This document shows, one piece after another, positions 1 to 12,700 of a stretch of DNA of 64,000 nucleotides. A model generated the notes under the pieces. The model saw only the letters and a program-made list of their open reading frames with translations. It was not told the DNA's origin and did no database searches. How positions within the stretch are numbered: the stretch's first letter is position 1; every line of letters starts with the position of its first letter. Both the position numbers and the translations under genes were made by a program. The stretch comes from Nannochloris sp. 'desiccata' (Eukaryota > Chlorophyta > Trebouxiophyceae > Chlorellales > Chlorellaceae), in the NCBI GenBank assembly GCA_019044685.2, contig JAGTXX020000002.1:372001-436000 (forward strand), written 5' to 3'.

Positions 1-1020
1 GGTAAGTTTTTGGTGTCCATTGGGTGATCTGTCTGGTTGCATGAATGGAACAGTTATTTTTTCTTCTTTGCTCCATCTACTACATCTATTATGTCAAGCA
101 GCATGCAATAGCACTGAATGCTTATAAAATATGCTCGACACACTCTGATTCCTATTATTATTTCACAGGTTCGTGACCGACTTAGCAGTGAACTGCTGTT
201 CTACCATGCTGACGACCCCGTACCTTCAGCTCCAGAGATGACCCGTATTACCGGCCGTTCTCTCACCGAAGAACTCCACACCAACTCCACCTACCGTCTT
301 GCCATAGTTAGACGCTTAAAAACCCCGCTTTCCCCACAAAAGGCAGCCTTAATTCAAGATTTTGTTGCGCTAAACAATGGGGCTATCATTCCCGAACAGC
401 AACGCCCTAGCTGTGTTTTAATGGCGTCTTCCTCTCCTACGACGCAAGCTTTTGAACACCTGGACTGTTCAGACTTTGTAATGATGATGTTACATTTAGT
501 AGGATTGGTAGAGCCAACGCAGAATCCGTTTGAATATGTTGCTTCAGACTCTAGAGGACGATTGCTCGCTGCTCCAATTACTATAAAATTGAAATCCAAT
601 AGTACTACAACTACGACCAGTACAATCAACAGTACTACTGGAAATAGTACAACCATCTCAACGACAATTTTTACTAGTGCTCAAACTGAGCAGCAGCAGC
701 AGGCGTATGGTCACCAGCCTGCTGTTTCAGCTTGTTCTGATTGTACTTCTCGGTTTTCTATTTTAAATGCGAGTATGATTGACGGAAATTTTTCGTTGTC
801 GCCTGCTACAAATGGAAATACAAGGAAAATCACCGGAGGGGATTATAGCAACGATGACTCATCAACCAGTCCAACATCCGTAGTAGCCCATTCACACCGC
901 CTGAAATCGAGTTTAGATGAAACGAGCAATATTAAGAGTCAAGATACCCATAGAAGTGCACCAACGACGCCAACTAAAACACAGTATACCCACCACAGGG
1001 CAGCAACTGTCCCTGGTTGA
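1..1020 (+). CDS. 3' part of an unrecognised protein with Ser/Thr-rich tail
   Basis: Base 1 looks like the last base of an exon, followed by an intron at 2-168 (GTAAGT donor, TTTCACAG acceptor). The terminal exon runs 169-1020 and enters in phase 0 at Val-Arg-Asp-Arg. The 283 visible residues begin with a mixed, apparently folded part (about 140 residues, with the motifs FYHADDPVPSAPEM and HLDCSDFVMMMLHLVGL). They continue into a long low-complexity tail rich in Ser, Thr and Asn, with a short Gln run. The start of the gene lies outside the window. I recognise no domain. The Met codon at 118 lies inside the intron and is not a credible start. Confidence 0.6.
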
Positions 1021-1456
1021 TATTTCCATTTGTCTTACCCTTAGAGTACCAATCATGCGTGTTGTAGGTAACCTATAATGTCGTTGCCTAGCTATGAATG
1101 ACTAATAAGCAATAAAAGGTGATGATTACTATTCTGAAATAACTATTTTTTTCTAAGAAGATACTTTTTTTCTTTTTTGGGGATGTGTACTACTTTTTTT
1201 TACCAGCTACCCTGTAATTTCTTTTCCCGATACTTTCTTTTTATACAAACACCTTGTTACAGCTGTTGTTGTTGTTGATGATGATATATTCTATGCTTGA
1301 TATAGTACGCTATGATGACGCTATTTTGGATATTTTTGTTACAATTTTTTAGTACTCTTCTTTATTCGCCTCGTATTTCCATATTACCTATCGATACCGC
1401 GCTATTAACTTTTTTGTAACCAGAATATTAAAGCCACTGACAGGTTCCTTTTTCTT
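1021..1456. other. Convergent intergenic spacer
   Basis: AT-rich spacer between two convergent genes, with several poly-T runs and a short GTTGTTGTTGATGATGAT tract near 1266. It probably holds both 3' UTRs and polyadenylation regions. No coding or RNA feature is visible. Confidence 0.6.
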
Positions 1457-2149
1457 CTATAATTCATGTTTATCATCTTCTTCACCTGCGCCACTCCTAG
1501 TTTTTAATATCGGTCGTGCATCAGGGTTGCCTGGAGGGCAGTGGGTATCCCAGGGCAACGGTGCCATGGATTTCCCTTGAACATCTAATTCTTTCCAACT
1601 CTGGTAGACTACCGCTCTCATTGGCAAATTATCAAATGCTACTACAAAACTAACATCATCCTCTCCCTCGTTAAAAAATTGATGACGGGCGTTAGGGAGC
1701 ACTGTAACTGTACTATTGGGTTTTAAAGTTTGGAAAATAACCCTGCCGTCAGAAGCAAGCTGCCGCATTGTGCCGCCGCTGCCAGAGAGTACGAGGAAAA
1801 TCTCTTCACAATCGTGTTTGTGGATGGGAGTACCATGCCCTGGAGCGACAGTTTCAGACCACATTTCAAGGCCGCGGTTACCGGTGTGTGTACGGCCTGA
1901 GATAGTGAGGTGCGATAAGCCGGGAATTGGGTGCAGAGATGGCGTCATGTCGGCGAGATTTCTTGCAGCTGAAATTGGCCAATTGTCGTATGAATCGAAA
2001 CATACGGCCGGGAAGCCACGCGAAGATATCATATCGCGTACTCTGTTCAGCACCGGGACCGCGATGAGCTGTCTGTGAACTGGGGCTAGAATTGATGCAA
2101 CCAGCAATCCTGCAATGAATCCAACTAGGGTGCCGCCGAAAGAGGCCAT
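1457..2149 (-). CDS. Auxin-binding protein 1 (ABP1)-like ER cupin
   Basis: Single-exon, 230 residues. A hydrophobic N-terminal segment (about residues 5-22) is followed by a cupin domain whose core reads TPIHKHDCEEIF. This matches ABP1 box A, including the metal-ligand pattern H110-x-H112...E116; the distal ligand is probably H156 in NARHQF. Cys50, Cys114 and Cys204 occupy places comparable to the three cysteines of plant ABP1, the last in a WDTHC motif like the plant WDEDC. The protein ends in KHEL, a KDEL-type ER-retrieval signal. Family knowledge: ABP1 is a lumenal ER/apoplast cupin that binds auxin in plants, and algal homologues are known. Auxin binding here is not shown. The N-terminal region is longer than in plant ABP1, so it may be a signal anchor rather than a cleaved peptide. 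Confidence 0.82.
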   Translation of the reverse strand: MASFGGTLVGFIAGLLVASILAPVHRQLIAVPVLNRVRDMISSRGFPAVCFDSYDNWPISAARNLADMTPSLHPIPGLSHLTISGRTHTGNRGLEMWSETVAPGHGTPIHKHDCEEIFLVLSGSGGTMRQLASDGRVIFQTLKPNSTVTVLPNARHQFFNEGEDDVSFVVAFDNLPMRAVVYQSWKELDVQGKSMAPLPWDTHCPPGNPDARPILKTRSGAGEEDDKHEL

Positions 2150-2505
2150 TCTGGGAGCGTTAATGGTATCGCTAGGATAGCATAAATAAGACTGAAATGA
2201 TAAATCGAACTAAATTGCGAATTTTAGAAGCTTTCATGTTGGTTGGGTTGCTGTACATGTTCAAAATCAGCTTTTGAGGTTCAAAATGATGAGGTTGATA
2301 GTCGGTCGCTATTAAACATAAATTCCATACCGAAACTACTTAATATAACCCAAAGGTTCTAAATCGCGTTGCAATTCTGGCGCATTCTCGGTTTCAAACC
2401 CTGCAATTATCATCAAATCAGAGGATATAATCGCTGGAAAATACGCACATTGCCTTTTAAAAGCACGTGAATTATCTCCATTAGGTACCACATTGATATT
2501 GGAAT

Positions 2506-3849
2506 ATGCAATCCCGTCTTTCTGTCCGTTCAATTGGCACTCTTACTTCATGTGCTTCTCCAGTGGCAGCTCCTCTCCGTCGCCCCTTGGCTGCTGCCTC
2601 CTCTCACAAAGCAAGAAAGAACGCGGCAACCCCACCATTCCTGGGCCGCAACACCTTGCTTTCACCATCACCATCATCATATAAAACGACCTTTTCGCCT
2701 CCTTTCTCAAGCCGGCTCAATGTCAGCTCAGGCAACCAGCAACCCAGGGACAACAGCACCCCCCCCCGGAAGCATCCTGGGGACACCACCTTTGGCGAAG
2801 ATTCAGCCGCATTTGACTTGAGTAAACAGACTGTCAAAGACTGGACATTATTCTTCACCCTTCTCACAGTCGTTTTAGGCGCTCTCTACGCTGTATGGAT
2901 CGCTCCAAATGGTTTTGGCATTGGGGCGGAATTTGTGTCTTCGTTGGAGTCCTTATTCAGCTCTTCAGAAGCCACTATTATAGGAATTCTGTTCGTTTTT
3001 GCTATTTTCCATAGCGGATTAGCGTATTTACGGCCTTATGGCGAAGATTTAATCGGAGCAAGGGCGTATAGAGTGATCTTCGCTCTTGTGAGCTTACCCT
3101 TGGCGATGGCGGCTGTGGTGTATTTCATTAATCATAGATATGATGGAGTTCCTCTGTGGAATTTGAGGTAAGTGCATAGGATAGGAATAGATGTGGTATT
3201 AATACTATTACTATTGTGACTACTGATATCAGAGATGGTTAAGGATCAGAAATTAATGAAACCCTTAAGGGGCTTCAGGAATGTGGAAAAATGATGAGAG
3301 CGCGCATTTTTTCTTCTTCTGAAATTTTTTTTTCTTTTTTTTTTTCTTTGCAGAGGCATCCCTGGGGTTCATGAAGCTGTCTGGATCACATCCTTCATTT
3401 CTTTCTATTTCCTCTACCCGTCTACCTTCAACATCCTGGAAGTCGCTGCTGTAGATGAACCAAAGCTTCACTTGTGGGAAACTGGGATCATCAGAATCAC
3501 TCGACACCCTCAAGCTGTCGGCCAATTGCTGTGGTGCGCTGCACATTCTGCTTGGATAGGCTCCTCGTTTATGATTGTTACCTCTCTTGGGTTGATGGTA
3601 CATCATGCCTTTGGGTGTTATCATGGAGATTTTAGGTTAAAAAGAAAGTATGGTGATGCCTTTGACGAATTGAAGGCGAGAACGAGCACCGTGCCGTTCT
3701 TGGCGATTTTGGAAGGCCGGCAAGAGTTGCCAAAGGATTACTATAAAGAATTCTTGAGAGCTCCGTATTTGTTTTTAGTTCCATTTTGTATTGGAGCGTA
3801 CTTGAGTCATCCTTTGATGCAATATGGGGCTCTGAAACTAGGCTGGTGA
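2506..3849 (+). CDS. Z-ISO: 15-cis-zeta-carotene isomerase (Z-ISO), NnrU family
   Basis: Two exons, 2506-3167 and 3354-3849, spliced at GTAAGT / TTTCTTTGCAG, giving 385 residues. The first ~90 residues are rich in Ser, Arg, Pro and Ala, like a plastid transit peptide. The rest is a multi-span NnrU-type membrane protein with the motifs FHSGLAYLRP and RITRHPQAVGQLLW, which carry the conserved histidines used as heme ligands in plant Z-ISO. Family role: heme-dependent isomerisation of the 15-cis bond of 9,15,9'-tri-cis-zeta-carotene in the plastid, between phytoene desaturase and zeta-carotene desaturase. The gene is head-to-head with the ABP1-like gene (356 bp apart). The intron has an unusually pure T/C tract before the acceptor. 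Confidence 0.9.
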
Positions 3850-4144
3850 AGAAAATAACCAATCTATCTAAAATATCAATAACATGTTAATACGTTAAAT
3901 TAGAAAGAAAAGAAAATGTAGCAGAAAAGTGTAATAGGATTTCAGTAGTGCTTATTAATCAAATTCGAGAAAGAAAAGGTGAAAATTATCTACGCACGGC
4001 AAAATTTATTTATCCGTGTATTTTCCAAACGTTGCAAACCAAAAATTAGTTGGTTTTTCTATATATCTTGAAGTGACCCACAACAATGGTCTCCTTGTGT
4101 TTTAAAAAAGGTAAAGAATAAAATAAAAGTATGCAATTTTGAGC

Positions 4145-7100
4145 TTAAAGTTTCTTCCTGTTGCGCATAGTGGCAACCAACACCACCACTTGGGGCAGGG
4201 ACAGCAGCACCCCTCCGGCAATCCCAGTGACCAACCAGACAAAAGGCCACTTGGAAGAACCCGCAATGAGACTCGCAATTGAGACCACCGCCAGGACAAG
4301 TTGCATGGGGGTACCAAACTTTAAGAAATCACGGGCAGAGTGACCACCTGCAGCCTGGGCAAGCAAATTGGTTTGGTATCCAAAAGACGACATAAACACG
4401 GACGATGCACCAAGCATGACAGCATACGACAAAATATAGATATCAATGCCGTCATTTTTAGATATGGTAGCAGAAATAGGGAATACCAATGCAGCAGCAG
4501 AGTTGTTACTAATAACCTGAGACAGCAGAGCTGTAGCAATATAAATGGCCCCGATAATAAAGCCGCTCCCACCGGCATTTTTGCCAATGTCGATGATGAG
4601 GTTTGCAATAGCAGCAGCGCCACCAGACTGTTCAAGACCAGCACTGACACCGAATGAACCAGCAATCATGAGATACACGTCCCAACGAATGGCGTTACGA
4701 GCTTGATCGGGAGATAGGCAGCCAGTAAGAAGCATTGCCACGACGGCAATACCAGCACCCACCAAAATATCCAAAACTTCAGTGGCATAGAGAATGAAGG
4801 CAGTAGCAGTTAAAATAACGCAGATAGCAGTGTGGATATACCGAGGAGGGTTGGTATTATCCAATTCTAATACTAAAGAAAAGTATTTAGAATCTTGTTT
4901 GTGCTGGTTGGCAAAACCGCCACCGGCATCAAGTAACAAAATGTCAGAGCCCTTGAGCTCGATATCACCAGGCTTTGCACGGACACGTTCACCTTGACGA
5001 GCGACAGCAACCACAGCAGCGTTAAATTGTTCACGAAAACGGACTTCACGGATAGTACGGCCAACCAATGGGGAGCTGCTACCAACGACCGCTTGTACTA
5101 ATCGGCGCTCAACATGTGGAGTATCACGCAATTGACTGGCTTGTTCTTCGGCCAAGGGAATCAAACCAGGGGTATTACGGATGAAACGTACAGAACCAGC
5201 ATTGGTAGCAAACCAGAGAATGTCTCCTTCTTGTAAAACCTCGTCGGGCGCCACCGCATGCAAGGTAATGCCACCCCGCTCAATTGCCACTAAAAATGCA
5301 GAAGGAAGTTGTCTAAGGCCGCTTCTTTGCACAGTTTTACCGGACAAAATACGTCCGATTTGCATGGGAAGCATAAACTCGTGGTGAGTCTTCGTCTGCC
5401 CGCTACGGCCGATGTCTTCAAAATTCAGGTTGACTTCTGGAGTGGTCCAGAACTGTGGGTCGATATCAAGCAATAAATTATCACCTGGTTTGAGAACTTC
5501 ATCACCCATTTGACCCTTCCATTCTAAGGGCACGCCGTCACGTTTAATAGCCACAACAGAAGCGTTGAAACGGCTACGGAAGGCGGAGGCACGGATGCTT
5601 TGCTCGGCAATGGTGGCGCTTTTTTTAATAGTGACTTCGACAAGTTCCAAAGCAGGAAGGCCAGCAGCAGAGCCAGAAAAAGTTTTGTCAGGATGTTGAG
5701 AGACTGCGCTACTGGGGGTGGTAGGGCGGGGCACAGCAAGCTGATCAAGACCGAAAGCAGCTTGTAAATTGGGCACTTCAGCCGAGTCAATAGTTTCTAG
5801 AGCATCACTAAAGGGAACAAGACCATGCCTGGTAGCCAACGCTTCAATTCCATCAGGCACACCAGAGAAATAGAGTACATCTCCAGCAGCGATGACGAAA
5901 TCGTGGCTTACAGCGTGGATTATCTTGCCATTACGACGGACTGACGTCAAGTAGACGCCTTCGAGGTGACGGAGCTCGGCATCTTCAATGGATTGACCTA
6001 CAGCAGTCGATGCTGGAGTGACGAGTAAACCAATCCAGAAGTCGCTCCCTTGTTCGAAGGCAGATTCCATAAGCGCGCCATTGGTAATATCTGAACCATT
6101 TCCAGTACTAGATCCACGTTTCGCAAACATACGAGCGTATTTGCCAAACACTTTCTTCCCTGCACCTCCAGTCAGCAAGAAAGGAGCAGCGTAGACAATG
6201 TAGATAATACCCCAAATGACGTTGGGAATACCATAGGGGGTAATGCCAAAGAGAGTTATAGGGGAAAGACCTTCTTGGTAGTACTCTGAAGTCGGCTCCA
6301 GTACTCTTGTATTAAACTGACCTGTCACTACCAGATTTGTACTAGTACCAATCGTCGTATTCAACCCACCAAGCAAGCAGCAGTACGACAAAGGAATGAG
6401 TAATTGGCGAATAGGCAGTCGAGATTTGGCGGCCCAGGTAAGCACAATAGGCAGCATAATGCAAAACACCGGGGTATCGTTAACAAAACTGCTAAACAGG
6501 GCAGCTACCAAGCACATACGGACCTGCGCAAGCATCGTGTCGGTAGGGGTGCCGAGGAGCTTGGCGACGAGATAGTCTGCGCCACCGGTGGCTGTGATGG
6601 CTTGAGCGACGATGAAGAGCATGACGACGGTCATCAGGCCACTATTTGCAAAACCGACGAGAGCGTTTCTGAGGCTGAGGATTTTGAAGGTGACCATCAG
6701 AACGAGTACCAAGTTCATTGCAAGATCGGCCCTGTAGATAGGAGGAGGAGAGAAGGAAGAATAGTAAAGTTAGAATTTAGATATTGGCTCGAATCAGCGT
6801 GTGCTGTTGGTTGCAGTTAGACTTTATATAAGGGAAGGAGGGAAAAGAGAGCGGGCTTACCCGACCAGATCAAACACCATGAGAAGGAAGCCAATGAGAA
6901 TGAAGGCCAGAGAAAGCCATCCCTTTCCAGACTGTAGTATAAAAAGGAGAAAGAAAGGGCGTGAAGATTAGCAAACCATGTGAAGACATTTAGAGATGGA
7001 AATGAATGAATAAATAAAAAATAAGATGTGAAAAAAGAAAAAACCCCGTTCAGAAGACTCACCAGAGTAGAGAATGTAGTACTTAGATCTAGAACACTCT

Positions 7101-7263
7101 CCTTGGGAGGATCACTCAGCGTGAGGGCCGGTACGGTCATGAGCACGATAGCTCCAGCAGTGAGAGCAAAGATGAAGGCAATGTACAATGGCTTGTTTGA
7201 GACAAGCCTCTTGTACATGGCCAACATTGAACGGCCAGAGGATGATGGGGAGGGGGTTGCCAT
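4145..7263 (-). CDS. SLC13/SAC1-like (SLT) sodium:sulfate-type transporter with four RCK_C domains
   Basis: Three exons: 7263-7063, 6931-6861 and 6731-4145, 952 residues. The two upstream exons restore the first membrane segments (TAGAIVLMTVPALTL and WLSLAFILIGFLLMVFDL). The frame passes through both junctions (67 codons in phase 0; the second splits a Gly codon). The membrane halves, with the motif SSFVNDTPVFCIMLP and its C-terminal counterpart LLSQVISNNSAAALVFPI, resemble the SLC13/ArsB/NhaD superfamily. Between them lie four TrkA_C/RCK_C-like domains, each ending in a pattern like GDxLxF or GDxLLLD. This architecture is that of Chlamydomonas SLT/SAC1-type transporters, which import or sense sulfate. 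The substrate is inferred from family only. Confidence 0.85.
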
Positions 7264-8011
7264 CTTAAGAGGAGCGTCAATGGCGGTCAGACGTTGACAA
7301 TTGTCGGATTATTCCCAAGTTGGGTGCGGGGTTCTCCTTGAGGTCGCGTCAAGGTTTGCAGATTGGCAGTTGTAGGAGAGAATTTAATCCTGCAAATTAT
7401 GTTTCTGCAGTTGAGCAACCTGCAGCCAAACTGAAGGTTCCGCTATTGTGGTCTAGATAACGTATTCTACTTATAATATAGAATATAATTAAGGTGTGCG
7501 AGAAGCTTCGAGCGGATGAAGCTTTTATGAATTTTGCTGTACACTCGGCGTTTTGCTAGCGTTTTGCGAGCGCAGCATGCTGAGCATCATGCAACCCTTC
7601 AGGAGGCAAAGCGCCAAATTCTTACTTGTTCAATACCTACGAAGCCAAAAATTGCTTGAGTAAATTATTTGACTGAAGGAGTTTGTGTCAACAATTCCTT
7701 CAATCAAAGTTATTTTTTCGTGATGACTTTTTTTTTCGCCGGCCGTGTACAGCGGCAGTGGCGGGTTATTATATCATCCAAAAAAATTGCCGCAAGTTCA
7801 TCTATCGCAATCGACTGTCTCTAATACATTTCATAACGATATCATAACAGTTGAGACATTTACTACGTGGATATTGTTATCTTTTGTTATTATGCTCCAG
7901 TGGTCGAGCGGCCGAACAGCAACTTGAAAGCAGGGCGAGACGAACTACAATTGGTCTCCTCAAGCTCTCAGAATAGCGAGACACGATGCATCAATTACAA
8001 AGAAAATAATA
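7264..8011. promoter_or_regulatory. Divergent intergenic region
   Basis: 748 bp between the starts of the transporter (minus) and the F-box gene (plus). It must hold both promoters and 5' UTRs. It contains a poly-T run near 7727 and short stem-like repeats of GCGTTTTGC near 7550. No ORF or RNA is convincing here. Confidence 0.4.
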
Positions 8012-9515
8012 ATGCAAATGTATTTGCAGCGAGCGGAAGGGCGCAAGAGAGCGCGGGATCAGATGGAGCAAAAAACGTCATCGAAACTTGAAAATATACG
8101 ACCTACAAAATCAAGACTAAAGAGCATTCTGGATCTTGACGATGCATGTCTCATCCATGTATTTGGCCTCCTCAACCCACTACCTGATTTATTCAGTGCA
8201 GCAAGATCTTGCAAGGTAACTAAATTGCATCTCTCCATATATTTTCAAAAGCAAATGCGCAATTAAAGACCTGCAAGGCACTAAACTGACTATTACTCTT
8301 CATTCCATGCAGAGATTTCGAGATTTGGTCCATACGCGACGCAGCTGGCTCGTTGTCACTACTCCAACATCAGACGACATCACAGCCCCGTCACTCGCTT
8401 CGGGCATTGCTCAAGAATACCGACAGCAGTTCACTTCCCTTCACGATGCAATCGCATTCAGCCGTCCAGGAGATACAATCCTATTAGAACCGGGCGTTCA
8501 TGAAGCTTCAAACTTAGTTATCTCACATCCGTTGCAATTGATAGGAGACGGCAGCTTTCCGGACTCTAGCACTCTCCACTGCTGTTCTGCCATTGACAGC
8601 GGGACTTCAAGGTCTTCTCTAGCAGCTCCAGTCCTCAGTTTTGCTGCCACAGCTGGGAGAGTATCACACCTAGCTATAGAAGGTGGTATTGGAGGCTGTA
8701 TTGCCCATTATAAAGGCAGGTTAGCAATAGAAGAGTGTTCTCTCAGGTGTGACGCTCGAGGGCTGGAACACTTGGCGGCACCCTTGGTCAGTTTTGCTTG
8801 CAATAGTAGAAATATTTCAGTTAATAATTCTGTAGTTTCTACTCTTCCCACTGATGGAGTGGGGGTGGAGGTAGAGGTAGAGGTGAACGCAGAGGTGGGG
8901 AGAGCAGAGAAATCAGATATTTTTAATAACGAAGAGGACAGAAAAGGAGGAGGAGGAGAACACGAAGCGGTGGTAGACATTTTCAACGCGAAGCCAGTAC
9001 CATCACTACCAGGAACTAAAGAAGAACACATCAACGAAGAAGAAGAAGAAGAAGAAAATCACCCCAATCGTCTCCCCCTTTCTTTACGAAATGCAGAAGC
9101 TTCTTTCTCCTCTAGATCTTGTGGGAGCGCACCTCCTCCAATTGGCCCTGGAGTTGTGTCGGTCATTGGCTGTACTATGCAAGGGGGCAGTACGGCTGTA
9201 CAAGTGAAAGGTACAGGTGCAGTAGAATCTGTACGAGTGATATATGAAGCGCATAAAGCGTTGTTTTGGTTTGATGTTGATTCAAATGCAGGGCAAGGGA
9301 AAGGGCAAAAAAGAGGAAACGTGGATTTTGGGGAAAGTGACCCCTCGTCTCCTTTCTTTTCAATATCTGTCCACGAGCAGGAAGAAAGTAGAGATGCGTG
9401 CGCTGCTGTGAGTACACGACAGTTCATATTGCCTTCATGGATGGAGAATAAACTAGCAGCTGAGTTTGATCCGAGGGCACTCCAAGCTCAAGTTGCTGCT
9501 GTAGCAAACACATGA
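8012..9515 (+). CDS. F-box protein with parallel beta-helix domain (FBXO11-like)
   Basis: Two exons, 8012-8215 and 8313-9515, joined in phase 0, 468 residues. The F-box lies at about residues 38-75 (DLDDACLIHVFGLLNPLPDL...RSCKRFRDLV) and is split by the intron, which supports the splice. It is followed by a pectin-lyase-like right-handed beta-helix start (FTSLHDAIAFSRPGDTILLEPGVH...PLQLIGDG), the arrangement of FBXO11/CASH-domain proteins. An acidic, Glu-rich insert (about residues 255-320) interrupts the repeats, which resume with VVSVIGCTMQGGSTAVQV. Family role: substrate receptor of an SCF ubiquitin ligase. No substrate can be read from the sequence. Confidence 0.8.
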
Positions 9516-9777
9516 AAATAAAAAAATTAAGCACCGTCAATTTCTTTCTTTTTCTAATTTTTTTTGTACGTTTATTATGTTTACCATTCTCCTTATTTAC
9601 ATGTGTATATATTCACAAAAATTGTACAGCTATCAATTCTCTAATTTTTTCCTCTTCTGTAAATGTCCAGTAATATCAATCAAATCTTCACGTCTCTCTC
9701 TTCACGGCTGAAAGGCAATCAACATTTTTTTTCTCTTCCCGCAGCAACTTGCTTTTCTATAAAAGTGCAGGATTGTG

Positions 9778-12700
9778 TTACTCTCTCGGCCGCTTTTGAC
9801 CCCCACCACCACCAGCACCACCTCCATGACCGGCATCTACTGCTGCTTCGTTCTCTATTCCACCGACCCGGGCAGGAACTAACTTCCGACTTCCATCAAC
9901 AGATTCACTACTAGCATCAATCTGCTGAGGCTGCTGTTGGAGCGGTGGAGCTGCTGCCGGGGCTGCGGGTGCAGCAGTCACCTTGGTTAAAAATGTATCC
10001 AAGGCCTTTTGACCTCGTTCTGGCATCGTCCTCGCTGCAGTCACTTCCATGCCTCTATCCTGACCATCTAATGCTTGCCCTACATTTTCTAGCTTGTTTT
10101 GAATAGCAGCCCAGATGATCTCATCCACAGAATTACGTACGTGAAGAAAGTAGACGTTGACTGCTGACGCTTGACCAATTCTGTGAGCACGATCTGCGCG
10201 GGAGAGAGAGAGGCGAAAGGGGGGTGGAGAATAGAGGGAAGAAAGTTGAGTTGTAAAAAAAAACAGGAATCAAGATACTATGACAAGAAACTAGTAAACC
10301 CTAATTAGGTTTTCTTATAAGAAAATCCAAAATTGAGATAGACTAGAAAACAATATATACTATTTCTTACCTTCAGCTTGAATAATTTCTCCTGGAGTCC
10401 ATGTCATTTCCGCAAACACCACTGTGGAAGCAGCAGTCAAGGTCAACCCTACACCAGCAGCTTTAATAGACAAGACAGCTACACGGACACTATCATCCTC
10501 TTGAAAAGATTTCACAAGTCTACTTCTATCGGTGGCTGGCGTAGATCCATCTATTCTAATAAATTTACAGCCCTTTCTACGATTGCACGTGTGCTCAATC
10601 GCATCCATGAGCTCTTTGTGGTGAGCGAAAATTAAGAATTTTTGACCAGCGTCAAGCAGCATTTCTACGTATTCTTGGACTGCTTTGGCTTTAAGCTCGG
10701 CAGTACGGCGATACATCTCCATAATAACACGATTCTCATCCATTCGACCACCTCCGAGAGACACAGCACCTCCACTGGCGATGTTGGCAGCAGCAAGTTG
10801 CGCGACGGCTTGCTTGACAGTTTCAAGTTGCTTGGTCAGACCTGACAATTCACGGCGAGACTCAGCATCTAAAGCTAAAAATACTTGTTGACGACGTTTT
10901 TTAGGGAGTTGGGAAAGGACTTCGGATTTTAAACGACGAACCATGACGGAGCCGCGAAGCATGGAATGAAGCTCGTCTAAATTTTGAGCACCTCCATGCT
11001 TGTCAAATCTATTTCCAGCGCAATAGCGTTCTCCAAAATCTTTCATCTTGATTTTCGCTGTAGGAACGAGCGCAGAAAGTTGAGTGTAAACTTCTTTGGG
11101 GCGGTTGAGCGCAGGGGTTCCAGTTAAAAGGAAACAGCGTTTTGCAGTTTTTAAGATGGGAAGAGCAGCTTTTGTGCGTTTTGCAGACCCATCTTTGATG
11201 TAATGAGACTCATCTACAATCACAACATCGTATTTACCATGCAAATCCTGCAGAAGAGAATAAAAGAACAAAATTGGAGAAAATTATATTTAGTTGGTAA
11301 CTATTTTTGAACGGCCCTCGGCAGAAAATAACAAAGGAAAACATGGTTGAACAACGAAGACGCTTTCCCTCACCATCTTATCTAAAAAATTATACGATAC
11401 AATTAAGAAATCAATCCCATTCTCGGGCACATTTGCCGCATCTTTCCCTGTATTCACTATGTGCACTCTATCTTCAGTAACCCCCAACCACTTGTGCAGC
11501 GCGTCAGCCCACTGTTCTCGTAGCGACGAGGGCGCGATAATTAAACCAGGCCATTCATCGCGATACGCAGCAGCAAGTGCAATCGCTTGCACTGTTTTCC
11601 CCAATCCCATCTCATCCCCTATTAACGCGCGACCTCCATGGAGTAGACCAAACTTTACCCCTTCTCTTTGGAACTCCATCAGCTGTTCTTCAAGGGTGGT
11701 AGGGATGTGACAATACCGAGAAGAGTCGTCAGGAATACTAGACGCGGATTTAAGGACCGCAGCAGGGAGGTGGTGCAAGGGTTCAACTTTTACTTTGACT
11801 CCAGAGGCGTTTTTAAGGGCTTCTAAAATTTTGTCGTGGAACGAAAGGGGGAATATCCAGACTCTACGACGAGGATCCCAGGTGCCACCGCCGATACGAC
11901 GGAGGGCAGTATCTGCACATTCGTGGTAGCCCATTTGAACTTCGAGCATGGGGGCAACAGGCTTCCCATTGGCAGCTGCAGAGGTAGAGGTTCCAGCTGT
12001 TGTAGCAGATAGTCTCCCTCCGGAACGAGGAAGACATAATGTGGCGTACATGGTGCACATTGGTGGGGCTAGAGGGGCTGCTGGTTGTGGAGGAGCAGCG
12101 GCGACAGGAGGAACTTGTTGTTGTTGCTGCATTGGCGGCGGTTGTAATGCCGCAGGTTGTTGCTGTTGCTGCTCAGGGTACTGGTACTGCCCTTGACATT
12201 GCTGAGGAGGTGGTAGTCGATGCTGTTGGTAGTACACTCCAGGAGGTCCATTTAATTGTTGTTGGGGAGGGAAGCTATCAAAAGGCACCTGCTGCTGCTG
12301 CTGCTGTTGTAGAGGATAGCCGCTGCCGCCGCTGCCGTTGCCATTGTACCACTGCTGCTGCTGTTGAGGTTGCTGCTGATACCATGGTGCAGGCGTCTGA
12401 CCACCCGCGTGTGCGTGATCCTGCACATTTCCTCCACCTCCAAAGAAGATAGAGCTGGTGGTTACAACTTGAGGGTCAGTGCGCTGCTGCTGTTGATGGA
12501 ATGTTTGTTGCAGCGCCGATGGCGGGTGCTCCGGTCGGTTTGCAAATTGAGGTTGAACAATAGCAACAGGTGGTGCCGGCCCAGGTTGCGTAACAGCAGG
12601 AGGTCGTTGGTATGTATTAACTGGAACAGACTGAGCGTAGGATTGCTGCTGAGGTTGATTATTCCAGTTAGTTGCAGCAGAGTTACCAGGCAATTGCTGT

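Noticed and set aside
118..168. Met codon at 118 as the start of the first gene
   Set aside because: It lies inside a clear intron (GTAAGT at 2, TTTCACAG ending at 168).
12039..12452. 137-codon plus-strand frame
   Set aside because: Antisense of the Gln/Pro-rich SMARCAL1 N-terminus (CAG/CAA repeats).
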